Shown: positions 38,417 through 49,040 of the stretch, piece by piece
Layout: the number at the start of each line of letters is the position of its first letter
How positions within the stretch are numbered: the stretch's first letter is position 1
Source: Corynebacterium sp. KPL1814
GTDB taxonomy: Bacteria > Actinomycetota > Actinomycetes > Mycobacteriales > Mycobacteriaceae
Length of the DNA stretch: 64,000 nt
Assembly (NCBI RefSeq): GCF_000478175.1
Contig: NZ_KI515774.1
Location: 369,594 to 433,593, forward strand
Direction of reading: 5' to 3'
Program-made: the position numbers and the translations under genes
Notes under the pieces: generated by a model
Database searches by the model: none
What the model was told of the DNA's origin: nothing
What the model saw: the letters and a program-made list of their open reading frames with translations, nothing else

Positions 38417-38584
38417 GTGCAGTTTATGATCCTTATCCTGTTTTTGGTGGCGGGCCTCTTGGTAGGAGGGGCCTGGTCCGCGTATCAGCAGGACTCGAAG
38501 TTTTTTACGGTCGTCGCCGCGCTTTTAGCCGTTATTACCGTGGCCGCGGCCATTGCCTGGATGGTTGGAGGCTTTAGCAAATGA
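38417..38584 (+). CDS. 55-residue membrane peptide inside the his operon
   Basis: A short gene from GTG 38417 to TGA 38584 encodes MQFMILILFLVAGLLVGGAW, a short polar bridge SAYQQDSKFF and a second hydrophobic helix TVVAALLAVITVAAAIAWMV. It starts 3 nt after hisB and overlaps the MFS gene by four bases (ATGA), so its position is that of a coupled operon member. It is below common length cut-offs and easily missed. It could be a small subunit or assembly factor of the adjacent transporter; that is inference. Confidence 0.75.
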   Translation: MQFMILILFLVAGLLVGGAWSAYQQDSKFFTVVAALLAVITVAAAIAWMVGGFSK

Positions 38585-39831
38585 GCGAATCTCAAGCGAC
38601 CAATATTTGGAAGGTGCCCGGCTATACGCCGACGATGGTAGCCATCGCAGCCGCCTTTGGCGCCTGGTCCATCCTGCTTCCCGTAGTCCCGCTGGCCGTC
38701 ATTGACTCCGGCGGTTCCGCGACTTTGGCGGGTGGATCCACCGGTATCTTCATGGCCTTTACCGTAGCCACGCAGATCATGTCCCCGTGGCTATTGCGTC
38801 GCTGGGGCTACCGGCGCGTGATGGCGCTATCCGCCTTTACCCTAGGCGTTCCGGCCTTTGGCCACCTGCTGGGCACCGACGCCTGGATCGTCTTGCTATT
38901 TTCCGCCATGCGCGGGGTGGGCTTCGGCGCTCTCACCGTGTCCGAATCCGCGCTGATTGCAGAGCTCTCCCCGGTGCGTCTGCTGGGCAAGGCCACCGGC
39001 ATGATTGGTGTATTCACAGGCTTGGGGCAGATGATCTTCTTGCCGCTCGGCCTGTTCATGGCGGATTCGTTAGGATACGCCTCTACCTATATCACCGCCG
39101 GTCTCATCGGCTTCTTGGGCTTTGCTATGTGCCTGCGTATCCCCAAGATCAAGGTCACCTTGGCCGAGGATAATGACGAGGAAGTCAATATCATCCGCGT
39201 TCCCACCTGGAAGCTGGTACTGGTCCCGGCCCTGGCCTTGACTACCTTTTCCATGAGCTACGGTGCCATTTCCTCTTTCTTGTCCCCCGCAATGCAAGAA
39301 CTCGATGCCGCAAAGGGTGCCAGCCTGGCCGGCGTCATGCTGTCCATCGTGGGCGGTGCGGCGATGATCTTCCGGTATTTCGCCGGCGTGGTGGCAGACC
39401 GCACCGGGGCCCCAGGTAGCCTGTACATTCCAAGCCAGATCATGGCAATCGTCGGCGTCGGGACGATTTCCCTGACCCTGTTTATGGAAAGCTCCATCTG
39501 GTGGCTGGTGCTCGGCGCCGTTCTTTTTGGTGGCGCCTTCGGTATCGCACAAAACGAGGCCTTGCTATCCATGTTTGACCGGCTGCCCCGCGAGCGGGTT
39601 TCGGAGGCTTCGGCCATTTGGAATATTTTCTACGATAGCGGCACCGGCTTAGGCTCGACCTTGCTCGGCGCCATGGTGGCAGGCTACGGCTACGACGGCG
39701 CCTTCGGAGCGGGGGTTGCGATCCTCATCGCCGGGCTGCTCCTCACCACGGCGGACTTCATCTTGGGCCGGACTCGCATCAGCGAGACCAACGATATCCG
39801 CACCCGTTTGCGTCGAATGCGTAAGGTATAG
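38581..39831 (+). CDS. MFS transporter in the histidine operon
   Basis: 416 aa, twelve hydrophobic segments, major facilitator fold with LLRRWGYRRVMALSAF in the loop after helix 2, a central charged loop (KIKVTLAEDNDEEVNIIRV), and FDRLPRERVSEASAIWNIFYDSGTG. Substrate unknown. Coupled by ATGA to the 55-aa peptide upstream and 3 nt before hisH, so expressed with histidine genes; export of histidine or an intermediate is a hypothesis only. Confidence 0.88.
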   Translation: MSESQATNIWKVPGYTPTMVAIAAAFGAWSILLPVVPLAVIDSGGSATLAGGSTGIFMAFTVATQIMSPWLLRRWGYRRVMALSAFTLGVPAFGHLLGTDAWIVLLFSAMRGVGFGALTVSESALIAELSPVRLLGKATGMIGVFTGLGQMIFLPLGLFMADSLGYASTYITAGLIGFLGFAMCLRIPKIKVTLAEDNDEEVNIIRVPTWKLVLVPALALTTFSMSYGAISSFLSPAMQELDAAKGASLAGVMLSIVGGAAMIFRYFAGVVADRTGAPGSLYIPSQIMAIVGVGTISLTLFMESSIWWLVLGAVLFGGAFGIAQNEALLSMFDRLPRERVSEASAIWNIFYDSGTGLGSTLLGAMVAGYGYDGAFGAGVAILIAGLLLTTADFILGRTRISETNDIRTRLRRMRKV

Positions 39832-39834
39832 CCC

Positions 39835-40467
39835 ATGACAAAATCGGTGGTGTTATTGGACTACGGCGCGGGTAATATTCGCTCCGCGCAGCGTGCCCTT
39901 GAGCGCGTCGGGGCGAAGGTAACCGTCACGGCGGATCCTTATCAGGCCCTCGAGGCTGATGGGTTGCTGGTTCCCGGCGTGGGCGCGTTCGATGCCTGCA
40001 TGAAAGGGCTTAAGGCAGTAAATGGGCCGAGGGTCATCGGCCAGCGCCTAGCAGGCGAGCGGCCGGTCATGGGCATTTGTGTGGGCATGCAAGTGCTTTT
40101 CGATGCCGGCGTCGAGCACGGCATCCACTCCACAGGCTGCGGCGAATGGCCGGGGACGGTCGAGCGCCTGCAGTCCGATGTTTTGCCGCACATGGGCTGG
40201 AATACCGTCGAGATGCCGGATGACAGCGCCATGTTTGCCGGGCTTAGCGCTGACGAGCGGTTTTATTTTGTGCATTCCTACGGCGTGCGCCGCTGGGAAT
40301 TAGAAACCGTCATTACCCGCCCGCCGCTGGTGAGCTGGTCCACGCACGCCGGTGATTCATTCGTGGCGGCAGTGGAAAATGGCGCGCTCTGGGCTACGCA
40401 ATTCCACCCCGAAAAATCCGGGGATGCGGGCGCGCAGCTATTGGAAAACTGGATGCAGACTCTCTAG
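39835..40467 (+). CDS. hisH: Imidazole glycerol phosphate synthase subunit HisH
   Basis: Glutamine amidotransferase subunit supplying ammonia to HisF; 210 aa. Class I glutamine amidotransferase motifs: [17 protein letters not shown], the nucleophile Cys in [11 protein letters not shown], and the His-Glu pair in QFHPEKSG. HisF is encoded 1.6 kb downstream in the same run. Confidence 0.96.
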   Translation: MTKSVVLLDYGAGNIRSAQRALERVGAKVTVTADPYQALEADGLLVPGVGAFDACMKGLKAVNGPRVIGQRLAGERPVMGICVGMQVLFDAGVEHGIHSTGCGEWPGTVERLQSDVLPHMGWNTVEMPDDSAMFAGLSADERFYFVHSYGVRRWELETVITRPPLVSWSTHAGDSFVAAVENGALWATQFHPEKSGDAGAQLLENWMQTL

Positions 40468-40480
40468 GTAGGATGAAACC

Positions 40481-41269
40481 ATGACTTTTACGCTTTTGCC
40501 CGCAGTCGATGTTGCCGGTGGCAAGGCCGTGCGCTTGGATCAGGGAGAAGCCGGTACCGAAAAGGTCTACGGTTCCCCGCGGGACGCCGCCCTTGAATGG
40601 CAGCGCCAGGGCGCCCAGTGGCTGCACTTTGTTGACCTCGATGCTGCCTTTAATCGCGGTTCCAACCACGAGCAAATGGCGGGAATTACTAAAGCACTTG
40701 GCATTAATGTCGAGCTTACCGGTGGCATCCGCGATGATGCCGGGGTAGAGCGCGCGCTGGCTACCGGCGCGAATCGCATCAATATTGGCACCGCCGCCTT
40801 AGAAAACCCAGAGTGGATAGAAAAAATCCTTGGTCAGTATGGCGAGAAAGTCGCCGTGGACTTGGCGGTGCGCTTAGAAGATGGCGAATGGCGTACGAAG
40901 GGCAACGGCTGGGTCTCCGATGGCGGGGATCTCTGGGAGGTGCTCGAGCGCCTCGATGCCGCAGGGTGCCAGCGCTTCGTGGTCACGGATGTGTCCAAGG
41001 ATGGGACGCTGACTGGGCCCAATGTGGAATTACTGCGCGAGGTAGCAATGGCAACCGATGCCAAGGTCACCGCCTCCGGTGGTATTTCCTCCCTGGCGGA
41101 TCTTAGAGAGCTGGCCCGGTATGAAAATGAGGGCATCGATTCGGCCATCATCGGCAAGGCGCTGTATGAAGGAAACTTTAGCCTGGAGGAGGCGCTCGCG
41201 GCGGTGGCAGAGGTAGAACCGCTGCCTGCAGAAGTTGCCATCGATCTCTATGACCCCGAGGAAGAGTAA
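40481..41269 (+). CDS. hisA: ProFAR isomerase HisA (PriA-derived)
   Basis: (βα)8 isomerase converting ProFAR to PRFAR; 262 aa. Catalytic acids lie in [15 protein letters not shown] (Asp10) and [15 protein letters not shown]. The sequence closely resembles actinobacterial PriA, which also does the TrpF reaction, but from memory of M. tuberculosis PriA the loop RGRGW is here GNGW (Asn142 in place of the Arg needed for TrpF), and LDV is LAV (Ala129). This fits the specialised, HisA-only corynebacterial form. A ~20-residue acidic C-terminal extension ([18 protein letters not shown]) is unusual. TAGGTAGGA precedes the ATG. Confidence 0.94.
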   Translation: MTFTLLPAVDVAGGKAVRLDQGEAGTEKVYGSPRDAALEWQRQGAQWLHFVDLDAAFNRGSNHEQMAGITKALGINVELTGGIRDDAGVERALATGANRINIGTAALENPEWIEKILGQYGEKVAVDLAVRLEDGEWRTKGNGWVSDGGDLWEVLERLDAAGCQRFVVTDVSKDGTLTGPNVELLREVAMATDAKVTASGGISSLADLRELARYENEGIDSAIIGKALYEGNFSLEEALAAVAEVEPLPAEVAIDLYDPEEE

Positions 41270-41272
41270 CCG

Positions 41273-42043
41273 ATGATGGATCCGCGCGAGTTGGTGGCCT
41301 TCGCGGAGGCGGCCGTGGACCAAGTCGAGCCCATCTTTCGATCCGGCATCGGGGCGCCACCGGCCCACTTTAAAAGCCGGGGCGATTTTGCTACAGAGGT
41401 GGACTTGGCCATCGAAAAGCAGCTGCGCGATATCTTGCAGCAGATGACCGGCATCCCGGTCTACGGGGAGGAATCCGGCGGAAGCATCCACGACACCGTG
41501 TGGGTTGTCGATCCAATCGATGGGACCGCGAATTATTCCGCGGGCAATCCCATGGCCGGCATCCTGGTGGCCCTGGTTCACGAGGGCCAGCCTGTCGCGG
41601 CCATTTCAGATTTTCCTCTTTTAGGCAGGCGCTTGGTTGCTAACGACGGCTCGCCGCTGCGCTCTGCGGGTGGGCCGGCAGGTGGATTCGGTGGCGGGGA
41701 GGAGTCCCCAGAATTCGATGATGCGCGCGGGCACGTGGGGTGTTTTTCCAGCCTGCCCACTGCAGCTTTCCACGAATTGCGCGAAACCGGCTTGCGCCCG
41801 CGCATCACAGGCTCGGTGGGGCTAGATAATGCCTTCGTGGCCCAGGGAGTTTTTGACGGTGCCGTTAATTTCTCGCCGCACCCGTGGGATAACGCGGCGG
41901 GAGCGCTCCTTATCAAGGCGGCCGGGGGCATCGTCACGGATCCGGAGGGCAATCCGTGGACCGTGCAGTCGCGGGGTATGGTCTCTGGTACCCCGCAGGT
42001 GCACGAGACAATCCTGGAAATCCTATCTCACCACTCAAATTAA
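41273..42043 (+). CDS. impA: Inositol monophosphatase family protein
   Basis: 256 aa lithium-sensitive type phosphatase. Metal-binding motifs: GEESGG after the first helix pair, DPIDGTANYSAGNP, and WDNAAGALLIKAAGG. In C. glutamicum a gene in this position (between hisA and hisF) is called impA; the family also contains histidinol-phosphate phosphatases (HisN), so a role in the missing histidinol-phosphatase step is possible. Tandem ATGs at 41273 and 41276, 3 nt after hisA. Confidence 0.88.
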   Translation: MMDPRELVAFAEAAVDQVEPIFRSGIGAPPAHFKSRGDFATEVDLAIEKQLRDILQQMTGIPVYGEESGGSIHDTVWVVDPIDGTANYSAGNPMAGILVALVHEGQPVAAISDFPLLGRRLVANDGSPLRSAGGPAGGFGGGEESPEFDDARGHVGCFSSLPTAAFHELRETGLRPRITGSVGLDNAFVAQGVFDGAVNFSPHPWDNAAGALLIKAAGGIVTDPEGNPWTVQSRGMVSGTPQVHETILEILSHHSN

Positions 42044-42075
42044 CCCTGACCGACTTGTGAAGGAGTAAGCCCCGC

Positions 42076-42846
42076 ATGGCTGTAGCCGTACGCATAATCC
42101 CGTGCCTTGATGTGGATCAAGGCCGCGTAGTCAAGGGCGTGAATTTTGCGCACCTGCGCGATGCAGGAGACCCCGTGGAATTGGCCGCGCGCTATGAGGA
42201 ATTGGGCGCAGACGAACTGACTTTCCTCGATGTCTCCGCGTCCAAGCATGGCCGGTCCACCATGCTCGATGTGGTACGCCGCACCGCCGATCAAGTCTTT
42301 ATTCCGCTGACCGTGGGCGGGGGAGTGCGCAGCGTTGACGATGTCCGCGAGCTCCTGCGCACTGGCGCGGATAAGGTATCGGTCAATACCGCCGCGATAG
42401 GCAATCCCGGCCTGCTGCGCGAATTGGCGGAAGTCTTTGGCTCGCAGTGCATCGTCTTATCCGTGGACGCGCGGCGCACCGACGCGGCGCACGCACCGTC
42501 GGGGTTTGAAGTTACGACACACGGCGGGACGACATCGGCCGGCATCGATGCAGTGGAATGGGCCCAGACCGGCGCCGAGCTGGGTGTGGGGGAGATCCTT
42601 TTAAACTCCATGGATGCAGATGGCACGAAGGCCGGATTCGACCTCGAACTTCTGCGCGCGGTGCGGGAAACGGTGAATATTCCCGTCATTGCCTCCGGCG
42701 GAGCGGGCGCAGCAGCGGACTTTCCACCCGCCGTTGAAGCAGGTGCCGATGCTGTCCTAGCAGCCAGCATTTTCCACTTTGGGGAGGTAGAAATTGGCGA
42801 GGTTAAAAAGGCCTTGGCAGATGCCGGACACGAGGTGCGCCGATGA
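42076..42846 (+). CDS. hisF: Imidazole glycerol phosphate synthase subunit HisF
   Basis: Cyclase subunit forming imidazole glycerol phosphate and AICAR with HisH; 256 aa. The (βα)8 barrel has the catalytic Asp pair in [15 protein letters not shown] (Asp11) and [15 protein letters not shown] (Asp near 177), and phosphate loops TVGGGVRS and [17 protein letters not shown] lies upstream of ATG 42076. It overlaps hisI by four bases. Confidence 0.97.
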   Translation: MAVAVRIIPCLDVDQGRVVKGVNFAHLRDAGDPVELAARYEELGADELTFLDVSASKHGRSTMLDVVRRTADQVFIPLTVGGGVRSVDDVRELLRTGADKVSVNTAAIGNPGLLRELAEVFGSQCIVLSVDARRTDAAHAPSGFEVTTHGGTTSAGIDAVEWAQTGAELGVGEILLNSMDADGTKAGFDLELLRAVRETVNIPVIASGGAGAAADFPPAVEAGADAVLAASIFHFGEVEIGEVKKALADAGHEVRR

Positions 42847-43205
42847 GCAATCCCGCAGACTATGAGCTAGACCCACAGATTGCTGCGCTACTCAAGCGCA
42901 ATGAGCAAGGGCTCGTGCCAGCTATTGCCCAGGCCGATTCCGGCGAAGTGCTGATGCTTGCCTGGATGGATGACCATGCGCTTGCCCACACGCTGGCCAC
43001 GCGCAAGGGCACGTACTTCTCGCGCTCGCGCGGCGAGTATTGGATTAAGGGTGAGACCTCAGGACATACGCAGGAGGTGCTCGGTGTGCGCCTTGATTGC
43101 GATGGCGATACCATCTTGCTGACCGTGCGGCAGCGCGGCGCCGCGTGCCACACCGGTGACCGGACATGCTTCGATGCGAAAGTTCTTTTAGGGGATGATT
43201 CCTAA
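42843..43205 (+). CDS. hisI: Phosphoribosyl-AMP cyclohydrolase
   Basis: Zinc hydrolase opening the adenine ring of PR-AMP; 120 aa, the monofunctional form without HisE. Motifs: [50 protein letters not shown] and the zinc Cys region [13 protein letters not shown] overlap with hisF and a single-base TAATG overlap with the membrane gene behind it. Confidence 0.97.
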   Translation: MSNPADYELDPQIAALLKRNEQGLVPAIAQADSGEVLMLAWMDDHALAHTLATRKGTYFSRSRGEYWIKGETSGHTQEVLGVRLDCDGDTILLTVRQRGAACHTGDRTCFDAKVLLGDDS

Positions 43206-43840
43206 TGACGAGGCGACTTGGCCCGCTCCTTATTGCGGTGGGCACGGCGGTGCTGTGGTTTTCTTCCCGTAGCACTTGGGTCAAAGCGGTAAGCGAGGAC
43301 GATAAGTCGGGCTCGGCAACCAATGAGATCGTGGGTTCCGCGTGGTCCCTAGAACTGATGGCATTGACGCTGGTCCTCCTCGCCGGTGTACTCGCGGGGA
43401 TTGCGCTTCGCCGAACGGGGCGGCGCATCGTGGCCATTGTGTGCGCCCTCGCCGCGGCAGGCGCCGCGTGGAGCCCTATTAGTCTGCTGACCAGCGGCGC
43501 TGATGCCGAGCGCGCGCAAAAAATATTGCAGGGCGCGTCCGCAAATGAAAACGCGGTGGATTCTGCCGCAATTTCTGATTGGGCTACCGTCATTTCCACG
43601 GAGGTCACTAAGCTGGGCCCCATTGTCGCCATTATCGGGGCCGCGCTGGCATTTTTCGGCTCCGTACTCTTGGCCCAGAACCCGGGCAAGGACAAGGTCA
43701 AGGCGTCGAGCAAATACGAAACCCCTGCCGCCCGCCAAGAAAAGCTGGCGGAAGATTTGGAGACCTCATCCGATTCCGGCCGTGTGATGTGGGATGCGCT
43801 CGATAGCGATATCGACCCGACCGATGTAGGCCGTAAATAG
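43205..43840 (+). CDS. Trp-biosynthesis-associated membrane protein (TIGR02234 type)
   Basis: 211 aa with four hydrophobic segments: LGPLLIAVGTAVLWFSS, SLELMALTLVLLAGVLAGIAL, RIVAIVCALAAAGAAW and LGPIVAIIGAALAFFGSVLLA. Position between hisI and a trpC homologue, and the four-helix layout, match the actinobacterial family named for its link to tryptophan genes. Function unknown. It overlaps hisI by one base and is the last gene of the his run; about 80 nt separate it from the trpC-like gene, which has its own promoter. Confidence 0.8.
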   Translation: MTRRLGPLLIAVGTAVLWFSSRSTWVKAVSEDDKSGSATNEIVGSAWSLELMALTLVLLAGVLAGIALRRTGRRIVAIVCALAAAGAAWSPISLLTSGADAERAQKILQGASANENAVDSAAISDWATVISTEVTKLGPIVAIIGAALAFFGSVLLAQNPGKDKVKASSKYETPAARQEKLAEDLETSSDSGRVMWDALDSDIDPTDVGRK

Positions 43841-43926
43841 CCCCGTTCGCGCAGCACAATTTCCGGAAACGCCCCGAATAGCGTTAATCTAAGTGTGATT
43901 TTAATCGCGCTTGGAGGGAGGTGCTC

Positions 43927-44757
43927 ATGCCCACACCCATTGCCGTCGATCACCTGGTCGCTGGGGTGCTAGAGGATGTCGCCGCGCGTGAAGCACGCAT
44001 TTCTTTCCAAGATATAAAGGCACGCTCACGGGATATGGAGCCTCCCCGCGATGCCCGCGCGGCCCTCTTAAAACCAGGGTGTTCAGTCATTACTGAGCTC
44101 AAGCGCGCCGTTCCTTATACCGGGGAAATTGCCCACGTGGGCTCGGCCGAGCAGATGGCCGAATGGGCGCGCACCTTTGAGGACTGCGGCGTGCATCTGA
44201 TGGCCTGCCAGACGGATACGCGGCGCTTTAACGGATCGCTTGAGGATATGGCGGCTGCGCGCGCTGCCATCGATATCCCGATGATGGCGCGCGACCTTAT
44301 CGTGGATCCGTACCAGATTCACGAAGCCCGCTGCTTTGGCGCCGATGCGATCCCGCTGCAGGTCGAGCTTTTAGAACAAGCCCGATTGGAAGCCCTCCTG
44401 GACCGCGCGGAATCGCTGGGGATGACTGCCATCGTGGAGGTGCGAACCTGCGGGGAGGTCAACCGCGCCATCAAGGCCGGCAGCAGCGTCATCGCGATCA
44501 ATGCGTGGTCGCTTGCCTCGGATGAGATCAACCGAGAGGCCTTCAATGATATCGCCCCGGGGCTGCCGGAATCGCTCCTGCGCATCGCCGTGGGCGGGGT
44601 GAATAATGCCCGCAACCTTTTCCACTATGCCTCCCGCGGAGCGGATGCGGTACTGGTCGGCGAATCCGTCATGGCAGCCCAGGATCCCACCGCCTTGGCG
44701 CGCTCTCTCGTGGCTGCGGGCCAACACCCAGCGTGCCCCTCGCGTAAAAGTTCCTAG
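43927..44757 (+). CDS. trpC: Indole-3-glycerol phosphate synthase homologue with altered active site
   Basis: 276 aa, (βα)8 fold, collinear with actinobacterial TrpC (DPYQIHEARCFGAD, SLGMTAIVEVRT, GADAVLVGES). Catalytic positions diverge. Glu57 and Lys59 (ITELKR), Glu171 and Asn192 remain. But RKDF is ARDL (general-acid Lys replaced by Arg122), AESG is AVGG (Glu to Val222, Ser to Gly223), SPS is VPY, and NARDL is NAWSL. The frame is intact, so it is under selection, but ordinary synthase activity is doubtful. ATG 43927 follows GGAGGGAGG; TAATCT near 43885 may be its -10. Treat the trpC name as homology, not function. Confidence 0.8.
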   Translation: MPTPIAVDHLVAGVLEDVAAREARISFQDIKARSRDMEPPRDARAALLKPGCSVITELKRAVPYTGEIAHVGSAEQMAEWARTFEDCGVHLMACQTDTRRFNGSLEDMAAARAAIDIPMMARDLIVDPYQIHEARCFGADAIPLQVELLEQARLEALLDRAESLGMTAIVEVRTCGEVNRAIKAGSSVIAINAWSLASDEINREAFNDIAPGLPESLLRIAVGGVNNARNLFHYASRGADAVLVGESVMAAQDPTALARSLVAAGQHPACPSRKSS

Positions 44758-44809
44758 GAAAACTACCCCAAACTAGCTCACGGCCACTCTGATAAGGCAC
44801 ACTATCTAC

Positions 44810-45793
44810 GTGCATACTCAGAATCTTGCAAATATCCCCTCTCCGCCGCAGGGCGTGGTGTGGCATCTTGGCTCCATTCCAATCCATGCGTATGCGCTGT
44901 GCATCATCGCCGGCATCCTCGTGGGCATGTGGATGACGCTGAGGCGATACACAGCCCGAGGCGGTAATCCCGATACCGTGTGGGATGCGACCATCGTCGT
45001 TATCCCCGCGGGCATCGTGGGCGGGCGGCTCTATCACGTCATCACGGATAACCAGAAGTACTTCTGTGATACCTGCAACCCAGTCGATGCCCTTAAGGTC
45101 ACCAATGGTGGTCTCGGCATCTGGGGTGCGGTCGCCTTAAGCGCCGTAGCGCTGTGGGTAATGTTCCGGATCAAAAAGATCCCCTTGGCGCCGTTTGCGG
45201 ACGCGGTGGCGCCTGGCCTCATCCTTGCCCAGGGCATCGGCCGGTTGGGAAACTGGTTTAATCAGGAGCTCTACGGTCGACCGACCGACGTTCCGTGGGC
45301 GCTGGATATTTACTACCGCGTCGATGAGGCAGGGGAGTACGCGCCGGTTTCCGGGCATTCTACCGGTGAGGTCATCGCTTCGGTGCATCCGACGTTTTTG
45401 TATGAGCTCATCTGGAACGTCCTGGTCTGCCTGTTCCTGTTGTGGGCGCACAAGGCATGGAAGTTGGGGCGCGGACGAGTATTCGCCCTCTACGTCGTGG
45501 GCTACACGCTGGGCCGCTTCTTTATCGAGGGCATGCGTTCAGACGAAGCCACCCATATCTTCGGTGTCCGCGTGAACCTCATTGTTTCTGCCGTTGTGTT
45601 TATTGCCGGCCTCATCGTCTTTTTCTTGCTGGACAGGCGGCGCAAGGGCCCCGAAACTCCAGAAGAAGTCGATCCGCGTTACTACCGCGAGCAGGCCGAA
45701 GGCGCTGCAGAAAATGGCGGCGAGGACGACGATAAACGCGTGGGAACCCCTCGTACCCAAGGCATCTCGGGCACTGCTAGCGGCCGCGAATGA
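44810..45793 (+). CDS. lgt: Prolipoprotein diacylglyceryl transferase
   Basis: Membrane enzyme that attaches diacylglycerol to the lipobox Cys, the step before LspA; 327 aa. About seven hydrophobic segments, with [28 protein letters not shown], and the Lgt signature [25 protein letters not shown] charged C-terminal tail of ~55 residues is typical of actinobacteria. GTG 44810 is used as start; no clear binding site precedes it. It lies 52 nt after the trpC homologue. Confidence 0.97.
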   Translation: MHTQNLANIPSPPQGVVWHLGSIPIHAYALCIIAGILVGMWMTLRRYTARGGNPDTVWDATIVVIPAGIVGGRLYHVITDNQKYFCDTCNPVDALKVTNGGLGIWGAVALSAVALWVMFRIKKIPLAPFADAVAPGLILAQGIGRLGNWFNQELYGRPTDVPWALDIYYRVDEAGEYAPVSGHSTGEVIASVHPTFLYELIWNVLVCLFLLWAHKAWKLGRGRVFALYVVGYTLGRFFIEGMRSDEATHIFGVRVNLIVSAVVFIAGLIVFFLLDRRRKGPETPEEVDPRYYREQAEGAAENGGEDDDKRVGTPRTQGISGTASGRE

Positions 45794-45831
45794 CCGGTTA
45801 TGTGTGATCGTGTCCGATTGCCGTAGTTAAA

Positions 45832-45859
45832 GCGCCAAAAAATTGTGGCCTGTTGGCGC
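45832..45859. promoter_or_regulatory. Inverted repeat in the pyk leader region
   Basis: GCGCCAA (45832-45838) pairs with TTGGCGC (45853-45859) across 14 nt, about 50 nt before the pyk start. It may be an operator or an mRNA hairpin; I cannot assign it to a known regulator. Confidence 0.3.
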
Positions 45860-45911
45860 GCGAGGGAGTAGGTTGGGGGTTGTTCAATTTCCCCGATGGA
45901 ATAGGCCAATA

Positions 45912-47333
<1,422 letters not shown>

Positions 47334-47340
47334 CGCACTG

Positions 47341-47394
47341 AAAAAGCCGCCGCGCCCCCACACTCCAGTGAAGAGGGGACGCGGCGGATTTTTT
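47341..47394. terminator. Bidirectional terminator between pyk and the amidohydrolase gene
   Basis: AAAAAGCCGCCGCG with CCCC on the left pairs to GGGG and GCGGCGG followed by ATTTTTT on the right. The A-run on one side and T-run on the other serve both convergent genes. Confidence 0.9.
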
Positions 47395-47402
47395 ATGTTG
47401 AG

Positions 47403-48605
47403 TTAAGCGCCCAGATACGCCAGCACCGCCGCATGGGCGGCCTGGGTAGAGGCCTTGACCGTGGGCTCGTAATCCGGCAGGAAGTTGGCCTGGTGGTTGA
47501 CTGGGGGATCTGCCAACTCGGATTCCGGGGTGCACCCTACGTGCCAAAAGACGTACGGCACGCCCCATGCCTGCGGAAGGTAACAGAAGTCTTCAGAAGC
47601 GGTCGAGGGCGAGGCGGTAACGGATTCTTCCCCGAAGGTGGCCGTAAAGACCTCGTCGATGGGCGAATACGCGGCGGCGTCGTTATCGGTGACCTCGCCG
47701 TGCGCGTAGTACTCAAAGGTGGGGTCTTTTTCGCAGCCTGAGGCCATGCACTCGGCTTTCACCATGCGCTCGAGAGAGGCATAGACCTTTTCCGCCAAGG
47801 CTGGATCATAGAAGCGGGTATTGAGCACGAGCTCGGCGGAATCCGGGATGATGTTGTTTTTATCGCCGGAATGTAGCTCGCCTACGGAGATGACGAAGAA
47901 CTCGTGCGGGGCTACCTCGCGGCCGACGATGGCCTGGAGCCGGGTGACGATCATCGCCGCGGTATAGGTCGGGTCGATGGAATTATGCGGCATGGAGGCG
48001 TGGGCGGACTTGCCAAAGATGCGAATGCGCAGGGAGTCGCAGCCCGCCATGATGGGGCCGGCCGTATGGCGAACGGTGCCGGCACGACCGGGCATGACGT
48101 GTTGGCCTAAGCAAATATCGGGGCGTGGCACGCGCTCGGTGAGGTTATCGGCGATCATGTATTTCGCACCCATGGATGATTCCTCCGCTGGCTGGAACAG
48201 GGCGAGGAAGGTGCCGGACCAGGTATCGCGGGAGGCATCGAGAAGCGCACAGGCACCGAGTAGGGCCGTGGTGTGCATATCGTGCCCGCAGGCGTGCATG
48301 TAGTCATTGGTCGAGGAATACTCCACGCCGGTGGCCTCCTTGACCGGCAGGGCATCGAAATCGGCGCGCATGAGCGCGGTGGGGCCATCGCCGTTGCGGA
48401 AAATGGCGACCATGCCATGCCCGCCAATGTTTTCTTCTACCTCGCAATCAAACTCCGCTAACTTGGCGCGGATGCGCGCCGCGGTGCGTTCCTCCTCGTG
48501 GGAAAGCTCGGGGTGGCGGTGCAGATCTTCGTAAAAATCCCGCTGCCACGCCAGGTCAGTATCCGCAGTGTGGACCACGGAAGCGATGTTTGTGGAATAA
48601 GACAT
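47403..48605 (-). CDS. M20-family amidohydrolase
   Basis: 400-aa zinc peptidase/aminoacylase of the M20D (hippurate hydrolase/IAA-amino-acid hydrolase-like) group. Metal and catalytic motifs: RHPELSHEEERTA, ALMRADFDALPV, HACGHDMHTTALLGA, FQPAEESSMGAKYMI, FGKSAHASMPH and TASEDFCYLPQ near the C-terminus. The substrate is an N-acylated amino acid or similar amide; which one cannot be read. Start ATG 48605 has AAAGGG 9 nt upstream; ATG 48614 is close and possible. Convergent with pyk, divergent from the next gene. Confidence 0.9.
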   Translation of the reverse strand: MSYSTNIASVVHTADTDLAWQRDFYEDLHRHPELSHEEERTAARIRAKLAEFDCEVEENIGGHGMVAIFRNGDGPTALMRADFDALPVKEATGVEYSSTNDYMHACGHDMHTTALLGACALLDASRDTWSGTFLALFQPAEESSMGAKYMIADNLTERVPRPDICLGQHVMPGRAGTVRHTAGPIMAGCDSLRIRIFGKSAHASMPHNSIDPTYTAAMIVTRLQAIVGREVAPHEFFVISVGELHSGDKNNIIPDSAELVLNTRFYDPALAEKVYASLERMVKAECMASGCEKDPTFEYYAHGEVTDNDAAAYSPIDEVFTATFGEESVTASPSTASEDFCYLPQAWGVPYVFWHVGCTPESELADPPVNHQANFLPDYEPTVKASTQAAHAAVLAYLGA

Positions 48606-48641
48606 AGTTTTCATCCCTTTGGTTAGGGTAGGGTCAGCTAT

Positions 48642-49040
48642 ATGCCGACTATTCAATTCGATGTATTGGTTCCAGATGAGCAAGCGGACCGCGTGGAGGA
48701 AATTTTTACCACTGCCACCGATAAGCTGGTAGCGGGCGGATCGCTTACCTCCGCCGAGGTTACTCGCCCAGCAGATCCCCGATTCCCTGAGGGGCTGGAG
48801 GAACAGCTGCAGCAAAATTACCGCGATGAACATGAAGAGCGCGATTTGGAAGGCGCACACGCACACCGCTATAACATCGCGGTGGAGGGGGCGACCGGAT
48901 CCGTGAACCAGCTGGCTATGGTGTTGTCGCGTTTGCTCACGCCGCACGCCGTATTGCCCAAGGATCACGTGCTATTAGAAGATGAATTAGCGCATGAGCG
49001 CCCCGCCATCTTTCCGTGGACGGTCGAGATTCGCCCTTAG
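48642..49040 (+). CDS. Small conserved protein of unknown function
   Basis: 132 aa, acidic, soluble. Begins MPTIQFDVLVPDEQADRVEEIFTTATDKLVAGGSLTSAEV, suggesting a ferredoxin-like βαβ start, and ends DELAHERPAIFPWTVEIRP. I do not recognise the family. ATG 48642 lies 7 nt after TAGGGT (48629-48634), a leaderless start; the -10 is part of a doubled TAGGGTAGGGT shared with the divergent amidohydrolase promoter region. Its end overlaps the glycerate kinase end by four bases. Confidence 0.75.
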   Translation: MPTIQFDVLVPDEQADRVEEIFTTATDKLVAGGSLTSAEVTRPADPRFPEGLEEQLQQNYRDEHEERDLEGAHAHRYNIAVEGATGSVNQLAMVLSRLLTPHAVLPKDHVLLEDELAHERPAIFPWTVEIRP

